A stretch of DNA of 64,000 bases from Rubripirellula sp. (GCA_012270385.1 JAAXIK010000310.1:10602-74601), one strand, 5' to 3'. Numbered from the stretch's first letter, positions 53,920 through 63,756 are shown. Made by a program: numbers and translations. The notes: a model not told the origin generated them from the letters alone.

Positions 53920-56900
53920 GTGGGACCGCTTGGGAGTCGTGGCCTCCATCGACAAGAGAGAGCAATTGATGGATTGGAAAAACGTTTCAAGCTTTGCCAA
54001 GATGACTTGAAGCAATTGGTATCGGACCATCAGGAGCAACTTCGTGAGAGCGACAGTGAATCGGAATGTCTTAAGAACCAGGTGTTAGTCGATTGTCGTT
54101 CAGCACGGCGGGAAATGCTGGAGAATTGGGATCTGGAGCAGGAGACATGCATTTCTAAGTATGAATTGCAAGTGGAGGAGAAGAGAAATCAGCTCAGCAG
54201 ATTGTCCATTCTTTACCGGCGAGAGTTAGAGGCACAGAGCACAAAGATAAAAAAAGAGGGAGACCGGCGTCGAGCACTAACTCAGACCGGTTTCGAACAA
54301 AATAAAAAGTCACTTTTAGTGAAGCAGCGGCGGCATTATCAGCTTATCGATGCGGAAAGAGTCAAGTTTGATCGGCGGTTTAAGGAGATCGACGCTCTGG
54401 TTGTTCGTCGTTTGGAACGTCTTCCCAGCGCGGATCCATCTGTGCCCAAAATCGATGATGCACCTCCACTCTCTTTCGAAGAACATTTTGACCTGAATAG
54501 TTATGTGGAGAGTCAGGCCATTGAGATTGAACGCCAGATTAAAGATTTAGCAAGCACGCGAATTGCCAAGATCGTTGAGTCTTGGGTATTGCCGATGACG
54601 GGCTTCCTTCTGGCAGCTATTTGGATTTATTTAAGCTCTTTTCATTTCCCAGCACCGGGAGAAATACCGCAATTCGTCTGGGTGGTCGGAGGTGTGGTCA
54701 CTGCTGGTGTTTTGGTATTCATTACCTACGTTGGGCTAATGTTTCCACTCAAGAGGCAAACGCTTCAACGTTACCCCAGATTGCGGGAGATTGCCTCTAG
54801 ATTTGACAGCGAACTTAGATCCTATCGCCAATGGATAGATGACAAGACCATCGAACACGAAAAGCAAATGATCTCAGATCGGGATAGATCATTGGATGCG
54901 ACGAAACAATGGCAAGATCAGAAGCTTATCGAGGTAGAAAGGCAGCTAGAGAAGGAACAATCACTCAAACGAGAGCAGCTCCAACTTTCGCTTGAAACAC
55001 TGGATCAAGATTTTACAACAACGTACGGAGAGATAGATTCTAGAATGAGGGAGAGAGCGGACCAATTGGTATCGGAGATCTCCACTCGAATCGCAACAAC
55101 TGAAAACACTACGCAAATTCAACGTGAATCTTTAGTTGCCCGTCAAACGCAGCAAACAAAGCGATTGAAGGAACGAGTGAAGGATGGGTTCGAAGCGATC
55201 AATCAGCGAATCGTTGAAGCGAATCAGTCTGATGATTCCTTATTGAGGGATTGGCGCTCTTTAGATGATGGAAACCCAGTAATTAGGAGTCATCTAGATT
55301 ATCTCCCCATCGGTAAGTTGAACATACAACCGTGGATCGATTCAATCACACAAGAAATGGATGAAACCGTTCATTCCATTTCCAAAGGCACGGATTCCGA
55401 CAGTACTGAGCATCAAAATCCAGTTTGGGAGTTCGGGTTACCGGGTAGCCTGCCCGTTGTGTTGCACCGCCGTTTGCATTCCGGTCTTTTCATCCGCGCT
55501 GATGAGTCTCAGATGGAGCGAGTTGTTGAGTGTGTGCATCAAATCCTGTGGAGATTATTAACTGCTGTGCCTCCATCTCGGGCGAAATTGTTATTGATTG
55601 ATCCACTAGGTCGCGGTCAAAACTTTGCGAATTTCATGCCGCTCGCCGACTTCGATCCGCGAATGGTGGGGCATCGTGTTTGGACAACCGAAGAAACGAT
55701 TGAGAAGCGTTTGGGAGAGCTCGCACATCATGCCGAGGACGTCATGCTCTCATGCTTACGAGATCGATTCGAAAGAATTGAAGATTACAACGAGATTGCT
55801 GGAGGACTTGCAGAACCCTATACCATCGTGGCTGCTGTCGGTTTACCTGTCGGACTCAGTCGCTCTTCCCATCGTTATCTCAACGCACTGATTGAAAGTG
55901 GTTTACGGTGTGGTAACACAGTGATCATTGTCAGTGATCGGGCGACACAATGGCCTTCTGATTTAACCGAACCCAACAGCAGTAAAATCCTACACATTGA
56001 CGTGAGTGAATCCGAGGGTTGGCGTATCGAATCGGAATACCTTGGAGGGTTCCCTGTCCAACCACATCAAGCACCAAATTCCTCCGAACGACGATTACTT
56101 GTTGATCATATCGGTAGCCAAGCTGCGAAGGCATCTCGTGTGGAAGTGCCTTTGAAGCAATTGATTGATGATCACGCAGATCCTGTTTCCATAACCGACG
56201 ATGGCTTGTCAATTACGCTGGGTACTCAGGGAGCTGGGCGACCTACGGTTCTCTCCATTGGAGAAGGGGTAAAGCAGCATGTTTTGATTGCGGGGAAGAC
56301 AGGTTCTGGAAAGAGTACTCTCCTACATACATTGATCACAGCCGGAGCGATTAAATATAGACCAGACCAGCTTCAATATTATCTCCTGGATTTTAAGAAG
56401 GGAGTCGAATTCAAACCGTACGCTGATATCGGCCTGCCCCATGCGCGGGTAATCGGAATTGAGAGTGAGCGAGAGTTCGGAAAAAGCGTTCTTCAAAAAA
56501 TGGATAGAGAGCTGCAGGAACGCGGTGAAATTTTCCGATCCTACGGTGTGCAGAGCCTGGCACAGTATCGAAAACAGAGCGACAACCCGTTACCCAGGAT
56601 TATGCTCATTATCGATGAGTTCCAAGAACTATTTGTCCGTGATGATCGACTAGCCAGCGAGTGTGCTATGTTGCTCGACCGAATCGTACGGCAGGGTCGA
56701 TCCTTTGGGCTCCATGTGGTTCTAAGTAGCCAATCCCTTGCGGGAGCGTATTCGTTACCTCGTGCGACCTTGGGACAGATGGCGATTCGTATTGCAATGC
56801 AATGTTCGGAATCCGACGCGGCACTCATTCTCGCGGACGACAATACAGCAGCTAAATTGATCCAGCGTCCGGGTGAAGCGATTTACAATGATGCAGGCGG

Positions 56901-57840
56901 CTTGATTGAGGGGAATCAGCCTTTTCAAGTGGCCTGGCTTTCACCCGAGGAGCATCACCGAATCCTTTCGAACACTACCTCACGTGACACGGACTTGGAG
57001 AGTCAATTCTCACCCAAAGTAGTTTTTGAGGGAAATCGACCCAGCCAATGGAATCCAGTAATCGCCGATCAAATTTTGGCATCGGCCCCCAAGGGATCCG
57101 TTTCTGCTCTGCTTGGCGAAGCTGTGGAAATCGGTCCTCCGGTTTCGATCGATTTTCGTGATGATCCTGGAAGGAATGTATTGGCGATTGCTTCCGAATC
57201 CATTCGGGCGTCAATGCAAAATACTCTTCTGGCATCGGTGCTCAAGGCACATCCCAAAGCGGAAATTCGTATTTTCGATGGTCATCGAACCCGTGAAAAT
57301 CAGCCAATATGGCAATCCGTTGATGTGAGTTCTTTCGATTTCAAAGTCATCAAACCGAGGGATTGCGAAGATGCAATTCGTGAGATCGAGGAGCTGGTTG
57401 TGTCGCGTTCGGAATCGGATCAGCAAGGTCCTCCAGTATTTCTCTTTATAGATCCATTGGAACGTTATCGTGAATTACGACAGGAAGATAGTTTTAGCTT
57501 TTCATTGAACGGGGAGTCCGAGAAGAAAGCACCGAGTGTTGCGTTGCAGAATGTTCTCAGGGATGGGCCTGCTGTTCATGTATTTACTATCATTTCCTGC
57601 GCATCGGTTGAGACACTTTCACGCTGGTTGCCGCGCGCATCACATCGAGATTTGGAGTTGAGAATTCTCGGGCAAATGAATCCATCCGATTCAGCATTCT
57701 TGATGGATTCATCAGAAGCTTCTCAGCTTAATGCAGCTACCGCCCTGTTATATGATGATGCTGACGGTAGCGTCCAAAAATGCAGAATCTTCGACCAACC
57801 CGATGCGGAGCTGCTCTCAAGTTGGCTCGCCATCAATTAG
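53920..57840 (+). CDS. Membrane FtsK/SpoIIIE-type ATPase, EccC/EssC-like
   Basis: 1,306 residues. Residues 1-215 are coiled coil. Two membrane helices (about 224-244 and 252-275) follow, then another coiled coil to about 440. Three tandem ATPase-like modules follow. The first (about 490-740) lacks a Walker A. The second has an intact Walker A, GKTGSGKST (792-800), a LDFKKGVEFKPY FtsK segment and Walker B IMLIIDEF (D899, E900). The third (about 1,040-1,306) has a Walker B-like VFLFIDPLERY but no Walker A. Tandem FtsK/SpoIIIE modules with only one intact site recall type VII secretion motors, but there the active module is normally the first. It starts at GTG 53920 and overlaps the convergent regulator by 24 bases. 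Confidence 0.88.
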   Translation: MGPLGSRGLHRQERAIDGLEKRFKLCQDDLKQLVSDHQEQLRESDSESECLKNQVLVDCRSARREMLENWDLEQETCISKYELQVEEKRNQLSRLSILYRRELEAQSTKIKKEGDRRRALTQTGFEQNKKSLLVKQRRHYQLIDAERVKFDRRFKEIDALVVRRLERLPSADPSVPKIDDAPPLSFEEHFDLNSYVESQAIEIERQIKDLASTRIAKIVESWVLPMTGFLLAAIWIYLSSFHFPAPGEIPQFVWVVGGVVTAGVLVFITYVGLMFPLKRQTLQRYPRLREIASRFDSELRSYRQWIDDKTIEHEKQMISDRDRSLDATKQWQDQKLIEVERQLEKEQSLKREQLQLSLETLDQDFTTTYGEIDSRMRERADQLVSEISTRIATTENTTQIQRESLVARQTQQTKRLKERVKDGFEAINQRIVEANQSDDSLLRDWRSLDDGNPVIRSHLDYLPIGKLNIQPWIDSITQEMDETVHSISKGTDSDSTEHQNPVWEFGLPGSLPVVLHRRLHSGLFIRADESQMERVVECVHQILWRLLTAVPPSRAKLLLIDPLGRGQNFANFMPLADFDPRMVGHRVWTTEETIEKRLGELAHHAEDVMLSCLRDRFERIEDYNEIAGGLAEPYTIVAAVGLPVGLSRSSHRYLNALIESGLRCGNTVIIVSDRATQWPSDLTEPNSSKILHIDVSESEGWRIESEYLGGFPVQPHQAPNSSERRLLVDHIGSQAAKASRVEVPLKQLIDDHADPVSITDDGLSITLGTQGAGRPTVLSIGEGVKQHVLIAGKTGSGKSTLLHTLITAGAIKYRPDQLQYYLLDFKKGVEFKPYADIGLPHARVIGIESEREFGKSVLQKMDRELQERGEIFRSYGVQSLAQYRKQSDNPLPRIMLIIDEFQELFVRDDRLASECAMLLDRIVRQGRSFGLHVVLSSQSLAGAYSLPRATLGQMAIRIAMQCSESDAALILADDNTAAKLIQRPGEAIYNDAGGLIEGNQPFQVAWLSPEEHHRILSNTTSRDTDLESQFSPKVVFEGNRPSQWNPVIADQILASAPKGSVSALLGEAVEIGPPVSIDFRDDPGRNVLAIASESIRASMQNTLLASVLKAHPKAEIRIFDGHRTRENQPIWQSVDVSSFDFKVIKPRDCEDAIREIEELVVSRSESDQQGPPVFLFIDPLERYRELRQEDSFSFSLNGESEKKAPSVALQNVLRDGPAVHVFTIISCASVETLSRWLPRASHRDLELRILGQMNPSDSAFLMDSSEASQLNAATALLYDDADGSVQKCRIFDQPDAELLSSWLAIN

Positions 57841-59196
57841 CTTTAGTTTTCTGTATAGTGTTTTACGGTCCAGACCAAGGATTTTTGCTGCGGAGGTGCG
57901 ATTCTGCTTGGTGACCTTCAGTACATGTTGAATATATTGATTTTCAATGGTTGACAGTGGAACGAGTTCGTCAGGATCGCTTCCTCCAACATAGACAAGT
58001 TCAGTTTCATGCTTAATGATCTTTGGAGGAAGGTCTTCGACTGTGATTTGATTCAGCCGAGTAAGCGTCACGGCACGCTCAATGACATTTCTTAGCTCTC
58101 GAACATTACCTGGCCATGAATAGGCAAGCAGTTTTTCCGCCGCCGGTTGCGAGATTCCAACTAATGCCTTTCCAATTTTTTTAGCGAAATGATTCAGAAA
58201 CAGTGTGGCGAGTTGCAGAATATCGCTGCCCCGTGACCGGAGTGTGGGTGCGAAGAGTTGAATGACATTGATTCGGTAATAAAGATCTTCGCGAAATTCA
58301 CCCTTTTCTACCGCTAATTCAAGATCTCGGTGGGTCGCAGCAAGGATACGGACGTCGAAATGAATCTCCTTGTTACCACCGACTGGTCGAAGTGTGTTTT
58401 CTTCAAGTGCTCTGAGCAATTTGACCTGCATCGCAAGTGGCATTTCTCCGATTTCATCCAAAAACAAGGTTCCGCCTTCGGCTTGCCGCAATAAACCCGT
58501 TCTATCTTCATTTGCACTGGTGAAAGCACCCTTTACATGTCCGAAAAGTTCACTCTCTATAAGGCTCTCTGAGAGTGCACCACAATTGACAGCTACAAAT
58601 GGTCGATCGCTTCGAGCACTATGGTGATGGATTGCCTGAGCAATCAGTTCTTTACCAGTACCACTTTCACCAGAGATGAGAATTGAAGCATCACTTTTAG
58701 CTACCTGTAGGATGGTTTTGCGCAGACCGCACATCGCTTCACTATCGCCAGCTAATTTCTTTGTTTGTAGTGAGTCACCATTCTGTTCTTCAAGGAACTC
58801 GAGTTTTTGCTTGAGCTGATGATGCTTGGCCGCTCGTTCGATTGTGATTCTCAGCAAATCTAATTCGAATGGTTTGGTAACAAAGTCATAGGCTCCGCGT
58901 CTCATGGCCTCAATCGCTGTCTCCATGGTGCCGAAAGCCGTCATTAGGACCACTGGTAAATCGGGGCGTGCAGCCTGGATCTGTTGGCAGAGTTCTAATC
59001 CCGATACTTTTGGCATTTTGATGTCGGTCAGTACCACGTCATAGGAACTAGTAACGAGAGCGGATAGAGCCTCTTCGGCACTTTGAGCCAATGTGCACTG
59101 GAATCCAAAAGGTGTGAGTGCTTCCTTGACTAATTCACACATCGAATCTTCGTCGTCGACAATTAGAATTTTTGCAATGAGTTCAAGCTTATTCAT
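57817..59196 (-). CDS. NtrC-family sigma-54-dependent response regulator
   Basis: An N-terminal receiver domain ([13 protein letters not shown], acceptor D58 in [10 protein letters not shown] in FVTKPF), an AAA+ domain with Walker [15 protein letters not shown] and [19 protein letters not shown], and a Fis-type HTH ([20 protein letters not shown]). The sigma-54 contact loop reads GAFTSA (223-228), not GAFTGA. It is coupled to the sensor kinase gene; a TTG at 59208 overlaps the kinase stop, but ATG 59196 gives the normal N-terminus. It is expected to activate sigma-54 promoters. Confidence 0.94.
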   Translation of the reverse strand: MNKLELIAKILIVDDEDSMCELVKEALTPFGFQCTLAQSAEEALSALVTSSYDVVLTDIKMPKVSGLELCQQIQAARPDLPVVLMTAFGTMETAIEAMRRGAYDFVTKPFELDLLRITIERAAKHHQLKQKLEFLEEQNGDSLQTKKLAGDSEAMCGLRKTILQVAKSDASILISGESGTGKELIAQAIHHHSARSDRPFVAVNCGALSESLIESELFGHVKGAFTSANEDRTGLLRQAEGGTLFLDEIGEMPLAMQVKLLRALEENTLRPVGGNKEIHFDVRILAATHRDLELAVEKGEFREDLYYRINVIQLFAPTLRSRGSDILQLATLFLNHFAKKIGKALVGISQPAAEKLLAYSWPGNVRELRNVIERAVTLTRLNQITVEDLPPKIIKHETELVYVGGSDPDELVPLSTIENQYIQHVLKVTKQNRTSAAKILGLDRKTLYRKLKLIDGEPT

Positions 59197-59204
59197 ATGG
59201 CAAA

Positions 59205-60656
59205 TCAATTTGCTGGGATGAAAAGACGAAAGATGCTTCCCTCACCCGGAGAGCTATCGACGGTAATCCAACCCTGATGTTCTTTAATGATCCCATGTGC
59301 GATCGAAAGTCCGAGCCCAGTCCCCTGCCCTACACACTTTGTGGTGAAGAAAGGATCAAAGATACGGCTAATGTCATCCGCCTCTATACCGGTCCCGTTG
59401 ACTTGAATGGTAAGGACAGAGCAATCCTCTGGATTTGTCTCGGTATCAGGATTCTCTTGTTTTGGGCAGAAATCCAAAGATATCTCAATATCACCAGATT
59501 GCTCAATGCTTTGAATACCATTAATAAGAATGTTCGTAATCACTTGGGCTATTTGCCCGCAATCAAGGAAGGCCGTGCATGCTTCTGAGGGCACCTTCAG
59601 CTTGACTTCTACTTGCCGACTATCGGCTAATGGATGCATGGTTTCGCAGGTTTCTTCCAATAGTTTAGAAAGTGAGATCGCACTTCTCTGTGGTGTTCGT
59701 TCTCGCGAAAAATCAAGTAAACTTCGTACGATGCTCGAGATGCGTTGCGATTCTTGCTTGATACTCGTTGCGTTCTTCACTATTTCATGTGGCGAGAGCT
59801 TTCCACTGGAAATTAGCTCGGCGCGTCCTAGGACAACGTTAAGTGGCGTTCCGATTTCATGCGCGAATCCCGCTGCCATTTTGCCAACACTTGTTAGTCG
59901 ATCTGAATGACGCAGCTGCTCAATCGCATCGAGTTTGGATTTAGTTTCCTGTTCAATGGTTTCTCGTTGTACCTGTAGCTGGCTGCACATCTCGTTGATC
60001 GCGTAGCCAAGATCAGCTAACTCATCTTTTGAGTTCAGGTGCACAGGACCAGAGAAATCACCTTCGCCAATACGCCTAACTTTGTCGGTCAGTGCGCTGA
60101 GTGGCCGACCGACCATTCTTAGGCCACCAATCCATATAATCATGCCGGACAATGTCGTTGCTCCAACAAACACCAGAATGGATGATATCAAGGATCGGCG
60201 AATGCGTTGTGAAGATTCACTGTCTGGATCCGATACTTCAATTTGCTGGTTTGCAGCTGCGTTTTTGTCACCATTTGAGAGTGGTAAATAGGAGTAGAAT
60301 CTTGGTTGTCCAGATTCATCCATTCGGGTGACTGTAGTGATTTCCTGCTGAGAAAAAATCAGACCGCTTGGATTTCCATGGGTCGTTTGAGATGCCGTAC
60401 CCAGTTCTATAATTCGGATTTGTGTGCGTGTTTGAAAGGGCTGTAGGAAGGGTTTGTTTTTGTACCCGATTATTTCTTCTCTGGATGTTCCCAGTTCTTG
60501 ATCACTCTCGATCGCCTGAGCGATTGCTTTGGCACGTTGTTGGTGTTCAAGAATTGCTAGTCGTCTATCCGATTCAATAGTGGAGTAAGCAAAGACACTG
60601 ACAACTAAAAAGATTCCGACGAGAAATAAGAGAATGAGCTTAGCTGCTAGTCGCAT
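59205..60656 (-). CDS. Membrane sensor histidine kinase with altered ATP-binding box
   Basis: 483 residues: membrane helix (LILLFLVGIFLVVSVFAY), an extracytoplasmic sensor of about 120 residues, second helix (ISSILVFVGATTLSGMIIWIGG), HAMP (RRIGEGDFSGPVHLNSKDELADLG), H-box FAHEIGTPLN, N-box ITNILINGIQSI, and the G2-box GTGLGLSIAHGI. The G1 box reads V419-N-G-T-G where D-x-G-x-G is expected. The sequence looks as though two residues including the Asp are missing. ATP binding may be reduced. It overlaps the response regulator gene, so the two form one two-component system. Confidence 0.92.
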   Translation of the reverse strand: MRLAAKLILLFLVGIFLVVSVFAYSTIESDRRLAILEHQQRAKAIAQAIESDQELGTSREEIIGYKNKPFLQPFQTRTQIRIIELGTASQTTHGNPSGLIFSQQEITTVTRMDESGQPRFYSYLPLSNGDKNAAANQQIEVSDPDSESSQRIRRSLISSILVFVGATTLSGMIIWIGGLRMVGRPLSALTDKVRRIGEGDFSGPVHLNSKDELADLGYAINEMCSQLQVQRETIEQETKSKLDAIEQLRHSDRLTSVGKMAAGFAHEIGTPLNVVLGRAELISSGKLSPHEIVKNATSIKQESQRISSIVRSLLDFSRERTPQRSAISLSKLLEETCETMHPLADSRQVEVKLKVPSEACTAFLDCGQIAQVITNILINGIQSIEQSGDIEISLDFCPKQENPDTETNPEDCSVLTIQVNGTGIEADDISRIFDPFFTTKCVGQGTGLGLSIAHGIIKEHQGWITVDSSPGEGSIFRLFIPAN

Positions 60657-60786
60657 AGTTACACCGATCTAACCGCGGAATACATGTCTTCGACGTTTTA
60701 GCGGAAGGCGAAATGGACCTTATGCTCCACCAAGGACACAGAGAATGATATACAGTTTTGGATTCAATGAGATAGTCAACTTAGGA

Positions 60787-60824
60787 TCATGGAGGATGAC
60801 GACCTAAATCATCTTCCCCCATGA
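60787..60824 (-). other. Hairpin downstream of the HtrA gene
   Basis: On the minus strand TCATGGGGGAAGATGA and TCATCCTCCATGA pair with one mismatch and a small bulge around a nine-base loop, 23 bases past the htrA stop. There is no T run, so it is a weak terminator or processing structure between htrA and the kinase gene. Confidence 0.4.
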
Positions 60825-60846
60825 ACTCTTCAATCTTATCTCACGA

Positions 60847-62403
60847 TCAAGACATGGGAACGACTAGAAATTTTCTTGATCCCTCAAACGAAACCAGGAG
60901 TAGAAGTGAGTCAGACTGATTCTCTTTAGCACGTTTGCAAGCTTGATGAAGATCTTCCGGACTATCTAGGATTAGATGATTAGCTCTGAGAATCACCATT
61001 TCTGGCCGGATTCCAATTTTCTCGGCAACACTGTCTTCGTCAACGCTGACCACACGAACGCCAAGGTTGCTTGCGTTTTCTGTTGCTTCCGTATTTTTTA
61101 CGACTCGGATTCCAATCATCTTTTCGTGGATCGCTGAGACCTCCTCTACCGCAGGAACCAAAGCCGATGACAATGATTCCGGTTTGGGCAATGCAATGTA
61201 GGTGAGCTGGATCACATCACCATCTCTTCTAACATGAATGGTTTTTTTTGAGTTAGGCTCGGATTTTTCAACAGCAAATTGCAAATCCTTTGGACTGCCT
61301 ATTTTGCACTCGCCGAGGTGAGTGATGATGTCGCCTGTCTGCAACCCAGCCCTTTCTGCAGGGCTCTCCGGTAGGACTTCGGTGACCATCACTCCTTCAC
61401 TCGGTTTCACTCCCAAATATTCCGCAAGATCCGCGGTGATCGGCTGCATTGCAATCCCTAGATAGGCTCGACTTACACTTCCTGTGTCTAGCAGTTGATC
61501 GGCAACCCACTGAGCAAGATTCGAGGGGACAGCGAATCCGATACCATTACTTCCACCACTTCTGGAATGAATGGCAGTGTTGATGCCAATCACTTCGCCT
61601 TTCAGGTTCACGAGTGGGCCTCCACTGTTTCCTGGATTAATTGCTGCGTCTGTCTGAATGAAGTTTTCCCTATCTGTGATTCCGATTCCTCGTTGTTTCG
61701 CGCTAATAATACCTGCCGTCACCGAGTTTTCCAAACCAAAAGGTTGTCCTAAAGCAAGCACCCACTCACCAACACCGGATTCATCGCTATCGCCGAACGT
61801 TGCTGCCTTGAGTCCATGGGCACCTTCAAGTGACAGGATTGCGATATCGGTTTTTGGATCCGATAAGATCTTCGCAACAGGATATTCTCGTCCGTCAAAT
61901 GCTCGCACACGTACTTCGTCCGCACCGGCGATGACATGGTGATTTGTCATAATGGTTCCAGATGCGTCGATGATAAGTCCTGTGCCAATACCGTTGACAC
62001 GGCGTTGTCGGCTTGATTCCTGATCACCCCCAGGTGTGACACCACGATGAAAGCGCTCGAGCATTTCTTCAAACGGTGTACCTTTGAAATGATCCAGTGG
62101 GATCTCGCTCATCGGTGAGTCAGGGAGTCGAATCGCGCCCACCTGTGTAGGGTGTCTTTTGCTGGATTCAATGGCGACGACTGATGGTAGTAAATTGTCG
62201 GCAATGCATTGAAAAGCTTCAGATAATTGATTGGCGTGACTGATGGCTGTTTGTTGAGAAGGTGTGAGTGTTTCTAACGGGTCCCTATTGGCATCACCCG
62301 CAACGGAATCTCTATGGAAGAAGAGTGAGGTGGTCACGCAGATTCCCGCGGCGCAGAGAAGAGCATTCAGATACTTCTTTTGTTTAGGTGTCATTTTCTT
62401 CAT
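60847..62403 (-). CDS. HtrA/Deg-type periplasmic serine protease with two PDZ domains
   Basis: 518 residues. A signal peptide or anchor (LNALLCAAGICVTTSLFF) precedes an S1C protease domain with the triad H156 (TNHHVIAG), D186 (KTDIAIL) and S260 (GNSGGP). PDZ1 lies at about 300-390 (YLGIAMQPITADLAEYLGV, AGLQTGDIITHLG) and PDZ2 at about 430-515. Deg proteases remove misfolded envelope proteins. It is upstream of the kinase/regulator pair on the same strand (190-base gap), so the cluster may be an envelope-stress response. Confidence 0.94.
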   Translation of the reverse strand: MKKMTPKQKKYLNALLCAAGICVTTSLFFHRDSVAGDANRDPLETLTPSQQTAISHANQLSEAFQCIADNLLPSVVAIESSKRHPTQVGAIRLPDSPMSEIPLDHFKGTPFEEMLERFHRGVTPGGDQESSRQRRVNGIGTGLIIDASGTIMTNHHVIAGADEVRVRAFDGREYPVAKILSDPKTDIAILSLEGAHGLKAATFGDSDESGVGEWVLALGQPFGLENSVTAGIISAKQRGIGITDRENFIQTDAAINPGNSGGPLVNLKGEVIGINTAIHSRSGGSNGIGFAVPSNLAQWVADQLLDTGSVSRAYLGIAMQPITADLAEYLGVKPSEGVMVTEVLPESPAERAGLQTGDIITHLGECKIGSPKDLQFAVEKSEPNSKKTIHVRRDGDVIQLTYIALPKPESLSSALVPAVEEVSAIHEKMIGIRVVKNTEATENASNLGVRVVSVDEDSVAEKIGIRPEMVILRANHLILDSPEDLHQACKRAKENQSDSLLLLVSFEGSRKFLVVPMS

Positions 62404-62485
62404 GGTTTTATCTTATGAATGTGTGTCAGATCAGATCATTAGGGTCGTGAAAAAATCGGCGGATGGGTGATATGAAGCGGTTCAT

Positions 62486-62686
62486 CTAACTAAGTTGATC
62501 AAAGAGAACATCTATCTCTGCGAGATTGATGCGTGGTGGAGTCCACGATTGCTCTTGGCGGTTCTGTCGGCGATGCTTGACCACATCACTCCATCGTGAA
62601 CGAATCGAAGCCGTTCGTGATTCGATCTGTTCCCGTGTGGGGATATGAGTTCTACAACGTGATTTTCCAGCCTTTTTCTTTGGCAT
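62486..62686 (-). CDS. Small basic protein, unknown function
   Basis: 66 residues from the ATG at 62686, which has AGGAGA seven bases upstream. The sequence is rich in Arg/Lys (MPKKKAGKSRCRTHIPTREQ) with a later WSDVVKHRR and WTPPRINLAEID. I recall similar short proteins with an 'I...W......W.PP' pattern from planctomycetes; function unknown. It is divergent from the next gene and 83 bases upstream of htrA on the same strand. Confidence 0.7.
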   Translation of the reverse strand: MPKKKAGKSRCRTHIPTREQIESRTASIRSRWSDVVKHRRQNRQEQSWTPPRINLAEIDVLFDQLS

Positions 62687-63003
62687 TAGACTTCTCCTGG
62701 TCATTGATGTGTTTCTTCAATTTTGAAACAGTTACCAAGATGAAACGCATATCGCGTGCCAAAGTGATTTCACACGAGTGAGGCTGATGATCGCTTGGAT
62801 TGCCGGGGCATCATGACCCACTGGGGCAAAATGCCCTGATGACGACTCGGTGTAATTGAGCGCTCGCTACCTGCCAGCGAGAGATGTTTGTCGAGTCAAT
62901 GCTTGGGACGGAAATACGAAATTACAGAAGGTCAGTGAGTAGAACAAAATTGGATTACGCACTAGATTGGGGGAAAGTAGGCGAGACCTTATCTCCCTGC
63001 TGA
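62687..63003. other. Divergent intergenic interval
   Basis: About 315 bases between divergent genes. No further gene is supported. GGGCA-AAA-TGCCC near 62824 is a small hairpin of unknown role. Confidence 0.35.
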
Positions 63004-63039
63004 ATGATTACCGTAAGAGTACAGTTGAATTGGATCCGA

Positions 63040-63756
63040 ATGATGACAGACGGTAACGAGAGAAATACCACTCGAGACTACGTCGCCGCAGCAAATCGCA
63101 GAGAAGCGATGTCGAAGCTGGTATCTGCTCACCCAACGCTGAGAGCCATCTATGAGTCTGGATCGCAGAAGGATGGCAAAGCAGGATGGGTTAATGCGAT
63201 TCGAGATCAGCATGATCCAGCTTATCGCTTGTTGTTCTATCTTGTTCGTCTACCCATTGCAGATGAATATCAGGATCTCGATCTGCATGAGCTTTTTTTC
63301 GGTCCATACGATGAGTATGCAGAACCCAATTATCAAAGGGTGCTTTTTACGACCACTGGAGGGGTAAATTTACTTTTGCAGGATTTACCTGACCCAACCT
63401 TTGGAACTGCTTTGGCAACGGATTCCCTCGAAGTAGTACCACTATCGATGGATCGTGATCTCCGTATCGAGCATCTTGTTAAAGAGCGTTTTGCTTACGT
63501 ATGTGCGTTTGATGAAAACCGAAATGGGATGTGGATTTTACCCTTGCAGGATTTTCATGAAATTTACGTGAGTCGTCAAAATCAAGAGATACAAGTGCGA
63601 GACGAGGAGAGGATCTTCGTTGGTGACACCACTGTCATGCAGCCGTTCCTGCTGAGGTATGTCGTCAAAAAATCAGATAATCGAGCCACAGATTCTCGAA
63701 CGGCCGCCCATGATAGACTTAACGAAAATAATTCACGATTTACAGCAGGAGATTGA
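63040..63756 (+). CDS. Uncharacterised protein
   Basis: About 239 residues from ATG 63040 (the frame is open to 63004). It is soluble with no signal peptide. Segments such as RLLFYLVRLPIADEYQDLDLHELFFGPYDEYAEPNYQ and HLVKERFAYVCAFDENRNGMWILPLQDFHEIYVS suggest a mixed alpha/beta fold, and the last 30 residues are polar. I cannot assign a family. It stands alone between the small basic protein and the lactonase-like gene. Confidence 0.7.
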   Translation: MMTDGNERNTTRDYVAAANRREAMSKLVSAHPTLRAIYESGSQKDGKAGWVNAIRDQHDPAYRLLFYLVRLPIADEYQDLDLHELFFGPYDEYAEPNYQRVLFTTTGGVNLLLQDLPDPTFGTALATDSLEVVPLSMDRDLRIEHLVKERFAYVCAFDENRNGMWILPLQDFHEIYVSRQNQEIQVRDEERIFVGDTTVMQPFLLRYVVKKSDNRATDSRTAAHDRLNENNSRFTAGD

